DNA of 64,000 nt from Sphingopyxis bauzanensis (GTDB taxonomy: Bacteria; Pseudomonadota; Alphaproteobacteria; Sphingomonadales; Sphingomonadaceae): assembly GCF_002205675.1 (NCBI RefSeq), contig NZ_NISK01000002.1:372001-436000 (forward strand), read 5' to 3'. The translations under genes and the position numbers were made by a program. Positions 54,119 to 62,555 of the stretch are shown here, in pieces; the first letter of the stretch is position 1, and each line of letters opens with the position of its first letter. The notes beneath the pieces are model-generated. The model did no database searches. It was not told the origin of the DNA and worked only from the letters and a program-made list of their open reading frames with translations.

Positions 54119-54574
54119 TGGAAATCCTTTCACAGTGATATGAAAGAGACGCACGGCAACCGCGAAATATCCAAATGTCCGGACAAAATTTTCAGCCAGA
54201 GGGTTTCAGGACGGTCAATCAAGACAGTCTTCGCCCGCCGGACCTGGTCTCGGTCCACGGTCGCTTCGGTTCGCGCCTGCTGCGATAGCGACATTCTGAT
54301 TGCCAACCAAAGTCAGGGCGGCGGCTCGCTTTTCGCAGAACTTATGCCAGGGACCGGTTCCAGCAAGATCAAATCACGAGGGTTGCTCCGGTGAAATCGC
54401 ACCCTGAAAAAGGCGTTTGGCAAGAAGTCCGCAAAGCGGCACGCCTGCATGGCGACCAAGCGGAAGTTCGGCTCGCTCAGCGCACCGATGAACTGACAAG
54501 AACCAAAGTTTATGAAAAAGCGTCCTTCTGGTCGGTGGCCGCCGACCCCGATCCGATTTTTGCTGTTCGAGTGC
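54119..54574. other. Gene-free region before the HutC-like gene
   Basis: No gene was supported in these 456 bases. The open frames that cross it have no family features and no RBS. The promoter of the PRC-barrel gene should lie near 54150. Confidence 0.4.
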
Positions 54575-54610
54575 TTGGAAATTTCACATACCAACCTGTA
54601 TAGACGGGTT
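54575..54610 (+). promoter_or_regulatory. Promoter and operator of the HutC-like gene
   Basis: TTGGAA (54575-54580), 18 bases, then TATAGA (54599-54604) fits a sigma-70 promoter whose start would fall at the ATG (54611), so the mRNA may be leaderless. Across the -10 element runs ACCTGTATAGACG (54594-54606), which matches ACCTGTATATACA before the TonB gene (59626-59639, minus). This looks like a GntR-type operator. Confidence 0.6.
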
Positions 54611-55411
54611 ATGGATTCCAATGCGCGCACGCCCGGGAGCGGTTCAAGCTTTTCAAAGGGTTCAACCGCTTCCCGGCGAAGTGAAACCGATGACAACGAC
54701 GTTCGCACAGGGCCGCGCTATGCAGCGATCAAGCAGAGCATCTGCGATGCTGTTCGCGACGGGCTCCTGAAACCGGGCGACCGGGTGGCGTCAGAAGCCG
54801 AACTGGTACAGCAGTTCGACGTATCGCGCATGACTGCCAACCGGGCGCTGCGCGAACTTCAAGCCGCAGGCATTCTGGTCCGCCGCGCCGGCAGCGGTTC
54901 GTTCATCGCTGAGCCGAAACCGATCGGCCAGATGATCGAGATCCGTAATATTGCAGACGAAATACGCGCGCGGGGGCATGATTATCGTGCCCGCGTCGTC
55001 CAGAACAAGAAGATCCGGGCCAGCGCCGACATGGCGGCGCTTCTGGAGGTTCCTGTCGGGACAAAATTGTTCCATTCGATCATCGTGCATCACGAGGCCG
55101 AATTTCCGATTCAACTCGAGGAGCGGTTTGTCCTCGCATCGGCCGCGCCCGACTATGGCAGGATGGACTTCACGCAGACGACACCGAACGAATATCTGAC
55201 GCGCACCGCGCCCCTGGAACGGGTTGAACATCGCGTCCGCGCGGAGATGCCGGACGCGCAGACGCACACGATGCTGGGGCTAGCAAATGGCGAGCCGGTG
55301 CTGCGGATGACGCGCCGAACCTGGAGCCATTCGCGCCTCGTCTCCCACGCGTGGCTGACGCACCCAGGATCACGCTTTGAGCTGTCGGCCGCCTTCGCGA
55401 TCGACGGCTGA
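54611..55411 (+). CDS. HutC-like GntR-family regulator (UTRA domain)
   Basis: A 266-aa regulator: an extra N-terminal Ser-rich tail (about 30 residues), a GntR winged helix (YAAIKQSICDAVRDGLLKPGDRVASEAELVQQFDVSRMTANRALRELQAAG, about residues 35-95) and a UTRA ligand domain (about 115-255). It is close to HutC histidine-utilisation repressors, but no hut genes lie near. It faces the end of the TonB/PepSY operon, with 18 bases between them, and a matching operator lies before the TonB gene. The likely role is repression of that operon and of itself. Confidence 0.87.
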   Translation: MDSNARTPGSGSSFSKGSTASRRSETDDNDVRTGPRYAAIKQSICDAVRDGLLKPGDRVASEAELVQQFDVSRMTANRALRELQAAGILVRRAGSGSFIAEPKPIGQMIEIRNIADEIRARGHDYRARVVQNKKIRASADMAALLEVPVGTKLFHSIIVHHEAEFPIQLEERFVLASAAPDYGRMDFTQTTPNEYLTRTAPLERVEHRVRAEMPDAQTHTMLGLANGEPVLRMTRRTWSHSRLVSHAWLTHPGSRFELSAAFAIDG

Positions 55412-55429
55412 CGTCTGACGGCTGATGTG

Positions 55430-56164
55430 TCAGGCTGCGCCGCGGGTTTCGGCAGGCTTGCGACGTCGCCGTAGCCAGCGAAAATCGGCGCGGCTGAAGC
55501 TTTTGAACAGCAGGTAGAAGCCGGTGCCCGACAGCCATAATGTTCCGAACGCGACGAAGATGATGAGCGGATGATTAAAGCTCTTCCTGTTCAGATAATC
55601 CATATTGTGGAGCATCCAGAAAAAGTCCCATGTCCGCCAGGTATCGCCGCGCATCACGAGGAAACGCGCAGTGTCGAGCGAAACATAGGCGCTGCTGTTC
55701 TCGGCATCGGCGAAGTCGACCCGCCACATGGCACCTTCGTGGTCACGCGACTCAAGGTTCGGCTTTGTGAGGACGCTGATCTTGCGGATCGGGGCGTCGT
55801 TCATCATCGAGGCGATCTCGCGGGCCATTGCCTCGTCGACCAGGACCGTCTTGCCATCCGTCGCGTCAACAAGGCGCACACCCTTCGTCGTCCGAAGCTC
55901 GTAAATCGGGCGCGTGCCGAGGTCGCGCAGGACGACATCGGTCACGGGTTCGTGACGCGGCAAGGAGGCGAGATCGAAATAGTCACCGGGCGGCAACGGG
56001 TGGGCGTGCGACATTCCGCCACCATGGCCGCCGACCTGATCCTTATCGAGCAGCGCCATCACCGAGCCGCTCAAGGCCCAGAGCAGGAACTGAAGACCCA
56101 GGATCAGGCCGACCCATTTGTGGATGCGGCGGAAAAAAAGCGGCGTCAGGCGTATTTTCTTCAT
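55430..56164 (-). CDS. PepSY-domain membrane protein 2
   Basis: A 244-aa protein with PepSY-TM features: an N-terminal helix (FFRRIHKWVGLILGLQFLLWALSGSVMAL), a periplasmic PepSY-like part and a C-terminal helix (NHPLIIFVAFGTLWLSGTGFYLLF), with paired His (RRIHKW, MLHNMDY) that are heme ligands in related proteins. Related PepSY proteins sit beside siderophore receptors and are thought to reduce iron or move electrons. The start at 56164 overlaps the upstream PepSY gene (ATGA). Confidence 0.87.
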   Translation of the reverse strand: MKKIRLTPLFFRRIHKWVGLILGLQFLLWALSGSVMALLDKDQVGGHGGGMSHAHPLPPGDYFDLASLPRHEPVTDVVLRDLGTRPIYELRTTKGVRLVDATDGKTVLVDEAMAREIASMMNDAPIRKISVLTKPNLESRDHEGAMWRVDFADAENSSAYVSLDTARFLVMRGDTWRTWDFFWMLHNMDYLNRKSFNHPLIIFVAFGTLWLSGTGFYLLFKSFSRADFRWLRRRRKPAETRGAA

Positions 56165-56865
56165 GCCTTCTTCCCTTTGCGACGCTTGAAGGACCAGATC
56201 AGGAGCCACGCTCCCGTCAGCGCCATGGCGAAGGCGCTCCACGTCGCGACACGCAGCAATGGATTATTGACGTCGGTTCGCTCGTCATAATCCATGATGT
56301 GGAGCATCCAGGCGAAATCGAACACGCGCCACAGCGCGTGACGCCGTGAAATCAGTTCACCGGTCTGGGGCGAGAGATAGAGGGTCGGACGGTTCCAGCC
56401 CTCGAACTCGACCTGCCAATAAGGCGGCTTGCGCGCCTGCATTTCCAGCGGCGACTTGGTCAGCAACTTCACCGATACGATCTTGCCGTCGCCGGTGTAG
56501 ATGCGCCGCGCCTGCTCGCGGACCTGCGGCTCGGTCAGAGCAGGCAGCGGTGCACCCGAGCGAGCGTCGAACAGCCTCGCGCCGTCCGGCGTTTCGGCAC
56601 GCCAGACAGCGCGATCGAACAATCGCTGCAAACGAACCTCGGACGCGCCGGGCGCGGCCGCCACGATCCGCGACGGGGGCGCCAGCCCGGCAAGCTCATA
56701 TGGCTGGGAAGCAGGCGCGCGCACCAAATGGTCGCCATGGATGGTGTCGATGTGCACGACCACCATGTAGAAGCCGGTGAGCGTCCACAGCAGCACCTGG
56801 ACGCCGACCACCAAGGCCAGCCATTTATGCGTTCGCCGGACAAGCAGCGGCCACCGGATCGCCAT
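56161..56865 (-). CDS. PepSY-domain membrane protein 1
   Basis: A 234-aa PepSY protein that is a diverged paralogue of the next gene: RRTHKWLALVVGVQVLLWTLTGFYMVVVHIDTIHGDHL at the start, AWMLHIMDYDERTDVNNPLLR and a last helix FAMALTGAWLLIWSF. The conserved His pairs (RTHKW, MLHIMDY) match its partner. The ATG at 56865 was chosen from the start of the first helix; a longer frame reaches into the TonB gene. Together the two may form a heterodimeric membrane unit for reducing an imported metal complex. Confidence 0.87.
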   Translation of the reverse strand: MAIRWPLLVRRTHKWLALVVGVQVLLWTLTGFYMVVVHIDTIHGDHLVRAPASQPYELAGLAPPSRIVAAAPGASEVRLQRLFDRAVWRAETPDGARLFDARSGAPLPALTEPQVREQARRIYTGDGKIVSVKLLTKSPLEMQARKPPYWQVEFEGWNRPTLYLSPQTGELISRRHALWRVFDFAWMLHIMDYDERTDVNNPLLRVATWSAFAMALTGAWLLIWSFKRRKGKKA

Positions 56866-56875
56866 GTCGATACCC

Positions 56876-59578
56876 TCAGAACGCGGTTCGGAAGCCGACG
56901 TAGAAACGCCGTCCGAGCAGGTCATAGGTCATCGTGTCGGTGTTTGCATCGGTGAAGCTCTGGATATAGGGCGCCTTCCGATCGAAAAGATTGTCGACCC
57001 CGAGCTGGAAACGCGTCTTCTCATCGATCTCAAAGGCGAGTTGGAGATTGTGGTAGAAGATGTTCGGCGTGCGATAGCCGAGCTCGCCGGGCGACGCGTT
57101 GAAGTCGGTCGCCTTGCCGATCCACTGGGTTGACCAGGTCGCACTGATGCCGTCCTTTTCGGCGGTCAGGACGCCATAACCGCGCCATTTGGGGTAGCCG
57201 CCGTTCCCGCCGCCGATGAACCCGTCAAAATCGATCGGCGCGCCGCCGGGAAAGGGCAGAACGACATATTTGGAGAGGTAGGTCAGGTTGACGTCGAGCG
57301 AGACATTCACGCTGCCGATGTCATTATTATAGACGAGGCCAAGATCGAGGCCGTTCATCTCTTCGCGACCGGTGTTGATCGGCTGCGCGGAAAGGAAGGT
57401 GACCTCCCCAGTCAGCGGACTGCGTGTGAAATCGTCGCAGAAGGGATGCGACAGGTTGGCGCTGGCGTAGCAGATGGCGAGCTTCGTCGAGCCGGGGATG
57501 GCGCGGATCGCATCCTTGATCTTGATGTCGAACCAGTCGGCGGTCAGCGACAGGCCGGGAACCAGGTCCTTGGGCGATATAACCGTCCCGACCGTCCAGG
57601 TCGTCGAGCTTTCGGGCTGAAGATCCTCGTTGCCGCCCACGGTTGTCAGGATCGTCGTGCCAAGCTGAACATAGTTCGCCGGGACGCCCGATGCTTGGCA
57701 ATTGGCGATCAGCCCGGCGTTGCCGCTTGTCGAATAGCGCGAGCAGGGATCGGTCGTCGTCAGATTCCCCTCGGACACACCGCCGAACAGTTCCGGGACG
57801 TTCGGAATACGAAAGCCGGTGCCATAGGTGCCGCGCAGCCGGACGCTGTCGTTGATGACCCAGTCGAGGCTCGCCTTATAGTTCCAGTCGCTGCCGAACA
57901 GGTCGTAGTTCGAATAGCGTACCGCGCCGCCAGCGGTCAGTGCCTGGAAGAAGGGCGTATCGGCAAGAATGGGCACGGACAGCTCGAGATAGGCTTCTTT
58001 GGCGATGCTCGTCCCCGAGATCGGGCTCTGCTGGTTGGTGTTGGCAATCCCGAGAACGGTCAGCGGATCGGGGTCACGCCAGCCTTTTTCCTTGCGATAG
58101 ACGACACCGGCCGCGAACGAGACCGCTCCTGCGGGCAGCTTGAACAGGTCGCCGTTGAGGTCGGCGGTGACCGTCGCGAGTTCGTTCCCGCCGCGGTCGC
58201 GCGAGGTAAAGAGAATATAGTCGAGCACCTGCGGGGTCAGATCGCCAAATCCGAGATAATCGCCGCACGGAATGGCCGCGCCGGGTGCAGGGCTGCAGAC
58301 ACCGGTATTGATCGTGTTCCGGACGCGCTCAAGATTGGCAATGTTGGTCGAGCCGTCGACCGCGGTATTGCGGCCGAAAGCGCCCGCGACTTCCCAGCCC
58401 CAGTCGTTCGACAGCTTGCCGCGGAGGCCGAAGGTGCCCTGCCAGGTGTCGGTTTCCTGGAAAAACTGGCGCGGCCCCGGTTCGGCGAGGCGCCGCTGGA
58501 TCACGACGATATTCTGACCGGTCGGGTTCGTCGGGTTGCTCGCCGCGATCGAGAGATTGCGCAGCGTACCCGGCGACGCGATCTGGTTCGACTTGCGGAA
58601 GGTGTAGAGGAATTCCCCGAACGCCTCGATATTGTCGGCCAAGTCATAGTCGGCGAAGAAGGCCGTGCTGACGCGCTCGACCGGGCTCACCGCATTGAGA
58701 AACGGGTTCGAATTGAAATTATGCTTGGCGGCGCTGTATGGTTCAAAGAAATTGCCATTGCCGCCCAGCACCTGGTTGAAGTTGATCTGCTGGCCGTTCG
58801 GCAACACGGCACGGCCACCGATCGTCGAGGCGCTATTGACGCAGCCCAGGGTTCCCGGCGCCGTCTCGGCGAGTGAACAGGGCGCGCGGGTCGCCATGTT
58901 GACCGCATTCGTCTTTTGATAGGTGACCGCCGCCATGAAACCGCCGCGATCATTACGGACGCCCCAAAGCAAATCGGCGGTGAAATCCGAGCCGTCGCCT
59001 TTTTCGGTGATGCCCTGCCGAACGCTGAGTCCAAGACCTTCATAATCGGTCCGGGTTACGAGATTGACGACGCCCGCCATCGCGTCGGCGCCATAGATCG
59101 CCGAGGCGCCGTCCTTGAGGACGTCGGTGCGCGCGAGCGCCGCGACCGGGATCATGTTGAGGTCGGGCGAGGAGTTTGCGCCGGTGCCGCCGGCGACAAG
59201 ACGGCGGCCATTGAGCAGCACCAAGGTGCGCTTGATGCCGAGCCCGCGCAGGTTCACCTGCGCGGTGCCATAGCCGTTGTTCGCCCAATAGGCGGATGTC
59301 TGGTTGCCTGCAAAACCGGCGTTCGCAGGCAAGCGTTGCAGCACGGTTTCGATATTGACCAGACCGGTGTTCTCGATCTGCTCGGCGGACACGACGGTTG
59401 CCGGGCCGACGCTGGCAAGATCCTGCCGCCGGATCCGCGAACCAGTTACAACGATATCACTACCCGATTGGCTCGCCTCAGCCTCTGACGCGGCGGGCGC
59501 CCCGTCCTGCGCAAACGCAGGCGTGGAAATCGTTGCGAGCACCGCCCCACTCGCGAGCAATGATTTTCTGATCGACAT
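56876..59578 (-). CDS. TonB-dependent outer-membrane receptor (900 aa)
   Basis: A large receptor with a signal peptide (cleavage after STPAFAQ), the TonB-box-like stretch SDIVVTGSRIRRQDL, a plug (VLQRLPANAGFAGNQ; LNGRRLVAGGTG; DVLKDGASAIYGADAMAGVVN) and a 22-strand barrel ending in GRRFYVGFRTAF. It belongs to the long RxxR...'NGRR' class frequent in sphingomonads. First gene of an operon with the two PepSY genes. The operator at 59626-59639 and the HutC-like gene suggest control by a small metabolite. The substrate is unknown. Confidence 0.92.
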   Translation of the reverse strand: MSIRKSLLASGAVLATISTPAFAQDGAPAASEAEASQSGSDIVVTGSRIRRQDLASVGPATVVSAEQIENTGLVNIETVLQRLPANAGFAGNQTSAYWANNGYGTAQVNLRGLGIKRTLVLLNGRRLVAGGTGANSSPDLNMIPVAALARTDVLKDGASAIYGADAMAGVVNLVTRTDYEGLGLSVRQGITEKGDGSDFTADLLWGVRNDRGGFMAAVTYQKTNAVNMATRAPCSLAETAPGTLGCVNSASTIGGRAVLPNGQQINFNQVLGGNGNFFEPYSAAKHNFNSNPFLNAVSPVERVSTAFFADYDLADNIEAFGEFLYTFRKSNQIASPGTLRNLSIAASNPTNPTGQNIVVIQRRLAEPGPRQFFQETDTWQGTFGLRGKLSNDWGWEVAGAFGRNTAVDGSTNIANLERVRNTINTGVCSPAPGAAIPCGDYLGFGDLTPQVLDYILFTSRDRGGNELATVTADLNGDLFKLPAGAVSFAAGVVYRKEKGWRDPDPLTVLGIANTNQQSPISGTSIAKEAYLELSVPILADTPFFQALTAGGAVRYSNYDLFGSDWNYKASLDWVINDSVRLRGTYGTGFRIPNVPELFGGVSEGNLTTTDPCSRYSTSGNAGLIANCQASGVPANYVQLGTTILTTVGGNEDLQPESSTTWTVGTVISPKDLVPGLSLTADWFDIKIKDAIRAIPGSTKLAICYASANLSHPFCDDFTRSPLTGEVTFLSAQPINTGREEMNGLDLGLVYNNDIGSVNVSLDVNLTYLSKYVVLPFPGGAPIDFDGFIGGGNGGYPKWRGYGVLTAEKDGISATWSTQWIGKATDFNASPGELGYRTPNIFYHNLQLAFEIDEKTRFQLGVDNLFDRKAPYIQSFTDANTDTMTYDLLGRRFYVGFRTAF

Positions 59579-59625
59579 GCGAAACCCCCTTTTTGGTTAC
59601 GTTATGAACCTTAGAGAGCATCAAA

Positions 59626-59639
59626 TGTATATACAGGTC
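59626..59639 (-). promoter_or_regulatory. HutC-like operator before the TonB gene
   Basis: On the minus strand this reads GACCTGTATATACA, sharing CCTGTATAKAC with the site before the HutC-like gene. It lies 48 bases before the start codon. A 6-bp-arm palindrome CTTATT-C-AATAAG lies just upstream at 59656-59668. Confidence 0.6.
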
Positions 59640-59668
59640 AACAGAAAAACTTCTTCTTATTCAATAAG

Positions 59669-60058
59669 TTAGATTAGGATCGCAAGGTTGCAGCGGATAT
59701 GACTTATACGCACCCCAGGCCCTTACCCCTCACCATTGCACATCTTTTTTTCATCAAACGCGGCGAGGCGTCCGCTGCGCTTCCCTTGGCATCCATTTCG
59801 CGTAATATAATTACCTTGCAGGCGATAACCGTCGCGGGCGCCCCCCGGCTAAAAACTGTGCTGGTCAAAACGCGCAGGTACGAATCAGCGGATGGGAGGG
59901 CTGAGTCGCCTCCCCTCGCCAGCGCAGCGTTTAGCCGATGCTCAAAGGAGTTTCCGTCCCAGTGCACGGTCCGCGACGGAGCTACCGGGCGTCGGCAGCA
60001 GGGCGGATGCGTCAAAGGGATCACCCGCTCGGCCATGGCCGAGATGATTGGCCTTAGG
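59669..60058. other. Gene-free region
   Basis: About 390 bases between the TonB promoter and the end of the small lipoprotein gene. No gene, hairpin or repeat was recognised with confidence. Confidence 0.4.
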
Positions 60059-60385
60059 TCAATCCAGATCACGCCAGGCATGCCGATCGGGTCTGGGCTC
60101 GGCAGGTGCGGCCTTATTCGGCGCGGCCGTTGCCTGTGGCGGCCCGGCCGTTTCATATTCTGGCTCCGGGCGCGATGTGGCAGGCGGTCCGTCTGCTTGG
60201 GTCGATGCCATGGAGTCAGCGAAGGAGGGTGCGTCCGGCGCAACGGCCAATGGCACCATGACCGGGGCCTCGCTATCCGCAGCGGCGCTCTTTTCGGTGC
60301 CGGCGCTCGGCAGCGCCGACTCGGCGCTGCATCCCGCCGCGGCAAACGCCAGCGCTGCCGTGCCCATCAGAGCGACACATCTCAT
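60059..60385 (-). CDS. Small Pro/Ala-rich lipoprotein
   Basis: A 108-aa protein with a lipoprotein signal (MRCVALMGTAALAFAAAGC, lipobox AAGC) and a low-complexity body rich in Pro, Ala, Ser and Glu. It is likely anchored to a membrane facing the periplasm. It follows the DUF411 gene by 30 bases on the same strand, and so probably is the last gene of the copper cluster. No function can be given from the sequence. Confidence 0.7.
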   Translation of the reverse strand: MRCVALMGTAALAFAAAGCSAESALPSAGTEKSAAADSEAPVMVPLAVAPDAPSFADSMASTQADGPPATSRPEPEYETAGPPQATAAPNKAAPAEPRPDRHAWRDLD

Positions 60386-60415
60386 CTTAGCTGGCTCCCA
60401 GCCCCATCCTGAGGC

Positions 60416-60943
60416 TCACGCACTAAATTGAGCAACGCTGCCGTCCTTACCAAACGCCATCACATCGAACGCGTCAGTGCTTCCGTTGGGCATTTCCATT
60501 CCGGGAGAGCCGCGCGGCATGCCGGGAACCGCAATCCCTTGAACAGCGGCCGGCTTGTCTCGCAGCAGTTTCGCGATATGTCGCATCGGGACATGTCCCT
60601 CGATGACATAGCGGCCAACCAGTGCGGTATGGCACGACGCCAGCTGCCCAGGCACACGGTATCGCGCCTTTACCGCCGGCATGTCGCGGCGCTCTTCGAC
60701 CGTAACCCGATATCCTTCGGCGTGCGCAATATCGGCCCACGCTTCACAGCAGCCGCATGCCGGGTCCCGATAGACGAGCATCGGCACGGCGTCCGTCACC
60801 TTGGCCGTCGGGCGTATCGCGGCTGCCTTTGCAACCCGTTCAGCGGGCGAGGGCTTGCTGTCGCACCCCACAAGCGCAACGCCACCCGCCGCCGCAAAAA
60901 GCTGGATAAACATCCGACGGTTGTACTGTGATGACATAGCCAT
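60416..60943 (-). CDS. DUF411 metal-binding protein
   Basis: A 175-aa protein with a signal or lipoprotein leader (RRMFIQLFAAAGGVALVGC) and a DUF411 domain: DPACGCCEAWADIAHAEGY with its close Cys residues, and CHTALVGRYVIEGHVPMRHIAKLL. DUF411 proteins lie beside copper resistance genes and are thought to bind copper. The start at 60943 is used because the earlier ATG at 60955 has no RBS. It lies downstream of copB, separated from it by an inserted IS. Confidence 0.85.
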   Translation of the reverse strand: MAMSSQYNRRMFIQLFAAAGGVALVGCDSKPSPAERVAKAAAIRPTAKVTDAVPMLVYRDPACGCCEAWADIAHAEGYRVTVEERRDMPAVKARYRVPGQLASCHTALVGRYVIEGHVPMRHIAKLLRDKPAAVQGIAVPGMPRGSPGMEMPNGSTDAFDVMAFGKDGSVAQFSA

Positions 60944-61049
60944 GCTCGCTCTCATGTCCGCCGCATTTGAACGACTTCGGACCGTCGCCGCTGTCGGGGC
61001 CGTTCGCAGCAGCGGGCCTTGCCCATTTTGTCCCGCCAGACGAGGCTAG

Positions 61050-62551
61050 CAGGCTGTTGAAAAAGTGGTAGCGCGCGAGGGCTGATCGTGATTCACTTTC
61101 CGGGATCTGGAGGTGATCGATGCGCGGTTCTGACGAAGGCACGGGAGCTTTGTTTTCCTATGTTGATATAGAGGCGCGGATAAGGCGGGATCATCCGCTT
61201 CGGCAGATCCGGCAGATAACCAATACGGCATTATCGGCGCTGGACGGGGATTTCGAGGCGCTTTACCCGCGCCGGCTCGGCCGGCCCTCGATCCCGCCGG
61301 AGCGGCTGCTGCGGGCCATGCTTCTGCAAGTATTTTACGGGCTTCGATCGGAGCGCCAGTTGATGGAACGGATCGAGTTTGACCTTCTGTTCCGCTGGTT
61401 TGTCGGATTGGGTGTCGACGAGGCGGTCTGGGACCATTCGAGCTTCAGCACCAACCGGGACCGGCTGCTCAGCGGAGAGATCGCCGCCAAGTTCCTGCGC
61501 GCGATTTTGGCCCAACCGAAGGTAAAGCGGCTGATCTCAAGCGATCATTTCTCGGTGGACGGTACGCTGATCGAGGCCTGGGCGTCGATCAAGAGCTTTC
61601 GCCGCAAAGATGGGAGCGACGATGACCCCCAGGGTCCGGGCCGCAATGCGACACGCAACTTCCACAAGGAGAAGCGGTCCAACGAGACCCACCAGAGCAC
61701 GACCGACCCCGAGGCACGGCTCTACAAGAAGGGCGACGGCCAGCCTGCCAGGCTTTGCTATATCGGCCACGCCCTGATGGAGAACCGCAACGGGCTGGTG
61801 GTGGACGGCGGCATTACCCAGGCCAGCGGTACCGCCGAACGGGAAGCCGCGCTTGCGATGCTGGACCGGCGCCGACGGCGGCGTCGGATCACATTGGGTG
61901 CCGACAAGGCCTATGACGTGCGGCAGTTCGTGGAAGATTTGCGCGAGCGGTCGGTCACCCCCCACATCGCGATCAACGGGCATCTCTCGAAGAATGGCAA
62001 GGCGCGCGCGACTGCCATGGATCGGCGCACCACCCGTCACCCCGGCTATGCGATCAGCCAACGCTGCCGCAAGCGCATCGAGGAGGTGTTCGGATGGGGC
62101 AAGGCTTCGGCCGGCCTCGCAAAGGTCAAGCTGCGAGGACGGGCCAAGGTCGATGCGGTCTTCACCCTCGCCTTGGCCGCCTACAATCTGATCCGCTTGC
62201 CCAAGCTCCTCGGAGCGTTGGCATGAGCCCCGGCGGCAAATGGCGCATCGTCGAGATGCCTGACTTCCCGGCCGATTATCCCGATATGGTCGAGCCAGCC
62301 TATATCCTGTTCGAGCATAAGGGCGGAGGCGAGTTTGCCTTTGGCTGCTGCACCGGACACATATGGGAAGCGAGCAGCGCGGAGGCGACCAGGATCGACT
62401 TCTCCTGGGACGGCAGCGACGAAATGACCGAAGTATGCGGAGATGGCTCCGCCGAACTCCAGCCAGACGGCTCTCTCTACGGCGAAATCTGCTACCGACA
62501 CGGCGACGAATATCCCTTCATCGCTCGCAAATGGACTTCTTCAACAGCCTG
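61050..62551 (+). mobile_element. IS5-type insertion sequence with passenger gene
   Basis: A 1502-bp element. Its terminal inverted repeats are CAGGCTGTTGAAAAAG (61050-61065) and the complement of CAGGCTGTTGAAGAAG (62536-62551), 15 of 16 bases identical. Both sides carry CTAG (61046-61049 and 62552-62555), which I read as the 4-bp target duplication; IS5-group elements use YTAR-type targets. It holds a transposase and a second overlapping gene. The element appears intact and the insertion looks recent because ends and duplication are clean. Confidence 0.88.
61120..62226 (+). CDS. IS5-family transposase
   Basis: A 368-aa DDE transposase. The N-terminal region (YPRRLGRPSIPPERLLRAMLLQVFYGLRSERQLMERIEFDLLFRWFVGL) is typical of IS5/IS1182-type enzymes. 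Candidate catalytic residues are Asp in DHFSVDGTLIEAW, Asp in LGADKAYDV and Glu in RKRIEEVFGWGK. The start follows GGAGGTGATCG, a good RBS. The gene is intact. Its stop overlaps the start of the passenger gene by four bases. Confidence 0.93.
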   Translation: MRGSDEGTGALFSYVDIEARIRRDHPLRQIRQITNTALSALDGDFEALYPRRLGRPSIPPERLLRAMLLQVFYGLRSERQLMERIEFDLLFRWFVGLGVDEAVWDHSSFSTNRDRLLSGEIAAKFLRAILAQPKVKRLISSDHFSVDGTLIEAWASIKSFRRKDGSDDDPQGPGRNATRNFHKEKRSNETHQSTTDPEARLYKKGDGQPARLCYIGHALMENRNGLVVDGGITQASGTAEREAALAMLDRRRRRRRITLGADKAYDVRQFVEDLRERSVTPHIAINGHLSKNGKARATAMDRRTTRHPGYAISQRCRKRIEEVFGWGKASAGLAKVKLRGRAKVDAVFTLALAAYNLIRLPKLLGALA

Positions 62552-62555
62552 CTAG
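62223..62555 (+). CDS. Passenger protein in the IS element (110 aa)
   Basis: A 110-aa acidic protein (WRIVEMPDFPADYPDMVEP; EFAFGCCTGHIWEASSAEA; GDGSAELQPDGSLYGEI; HGDEYPFIARKWTSSTAC). It has a mainly strand-rich look, with no signal or membrane segment. It starts in the transposase stop (ATGA), so the two are translated together. Its last codons are the right terminal repeat and its stop TAG lies in the CTAG target duplication, so the end of the protein depends on the insertion site. Function unknown; a role in controlling transposition is one possibility. Confidence 0.72.
   Translation: MSPGGKWRIVEMPDFPADYPDMVEPAYILFEHKGGGEFAFGCCTGHIWEASSAEATRIDFSWDGSDEMTEVCGDGSAELQPDGSLYGEICYRHGDEYPFIARKWTSSTAC

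Noticed and set aside
49474..55411. A histidine-utilisation (hut) cluster, suggested by an FGase-like gene and a HutC-like regulator
   Set aside because: hutU, hutH and hutI are absent, the two genes are 4 kb apart with other genes between them, and each has a better local context.
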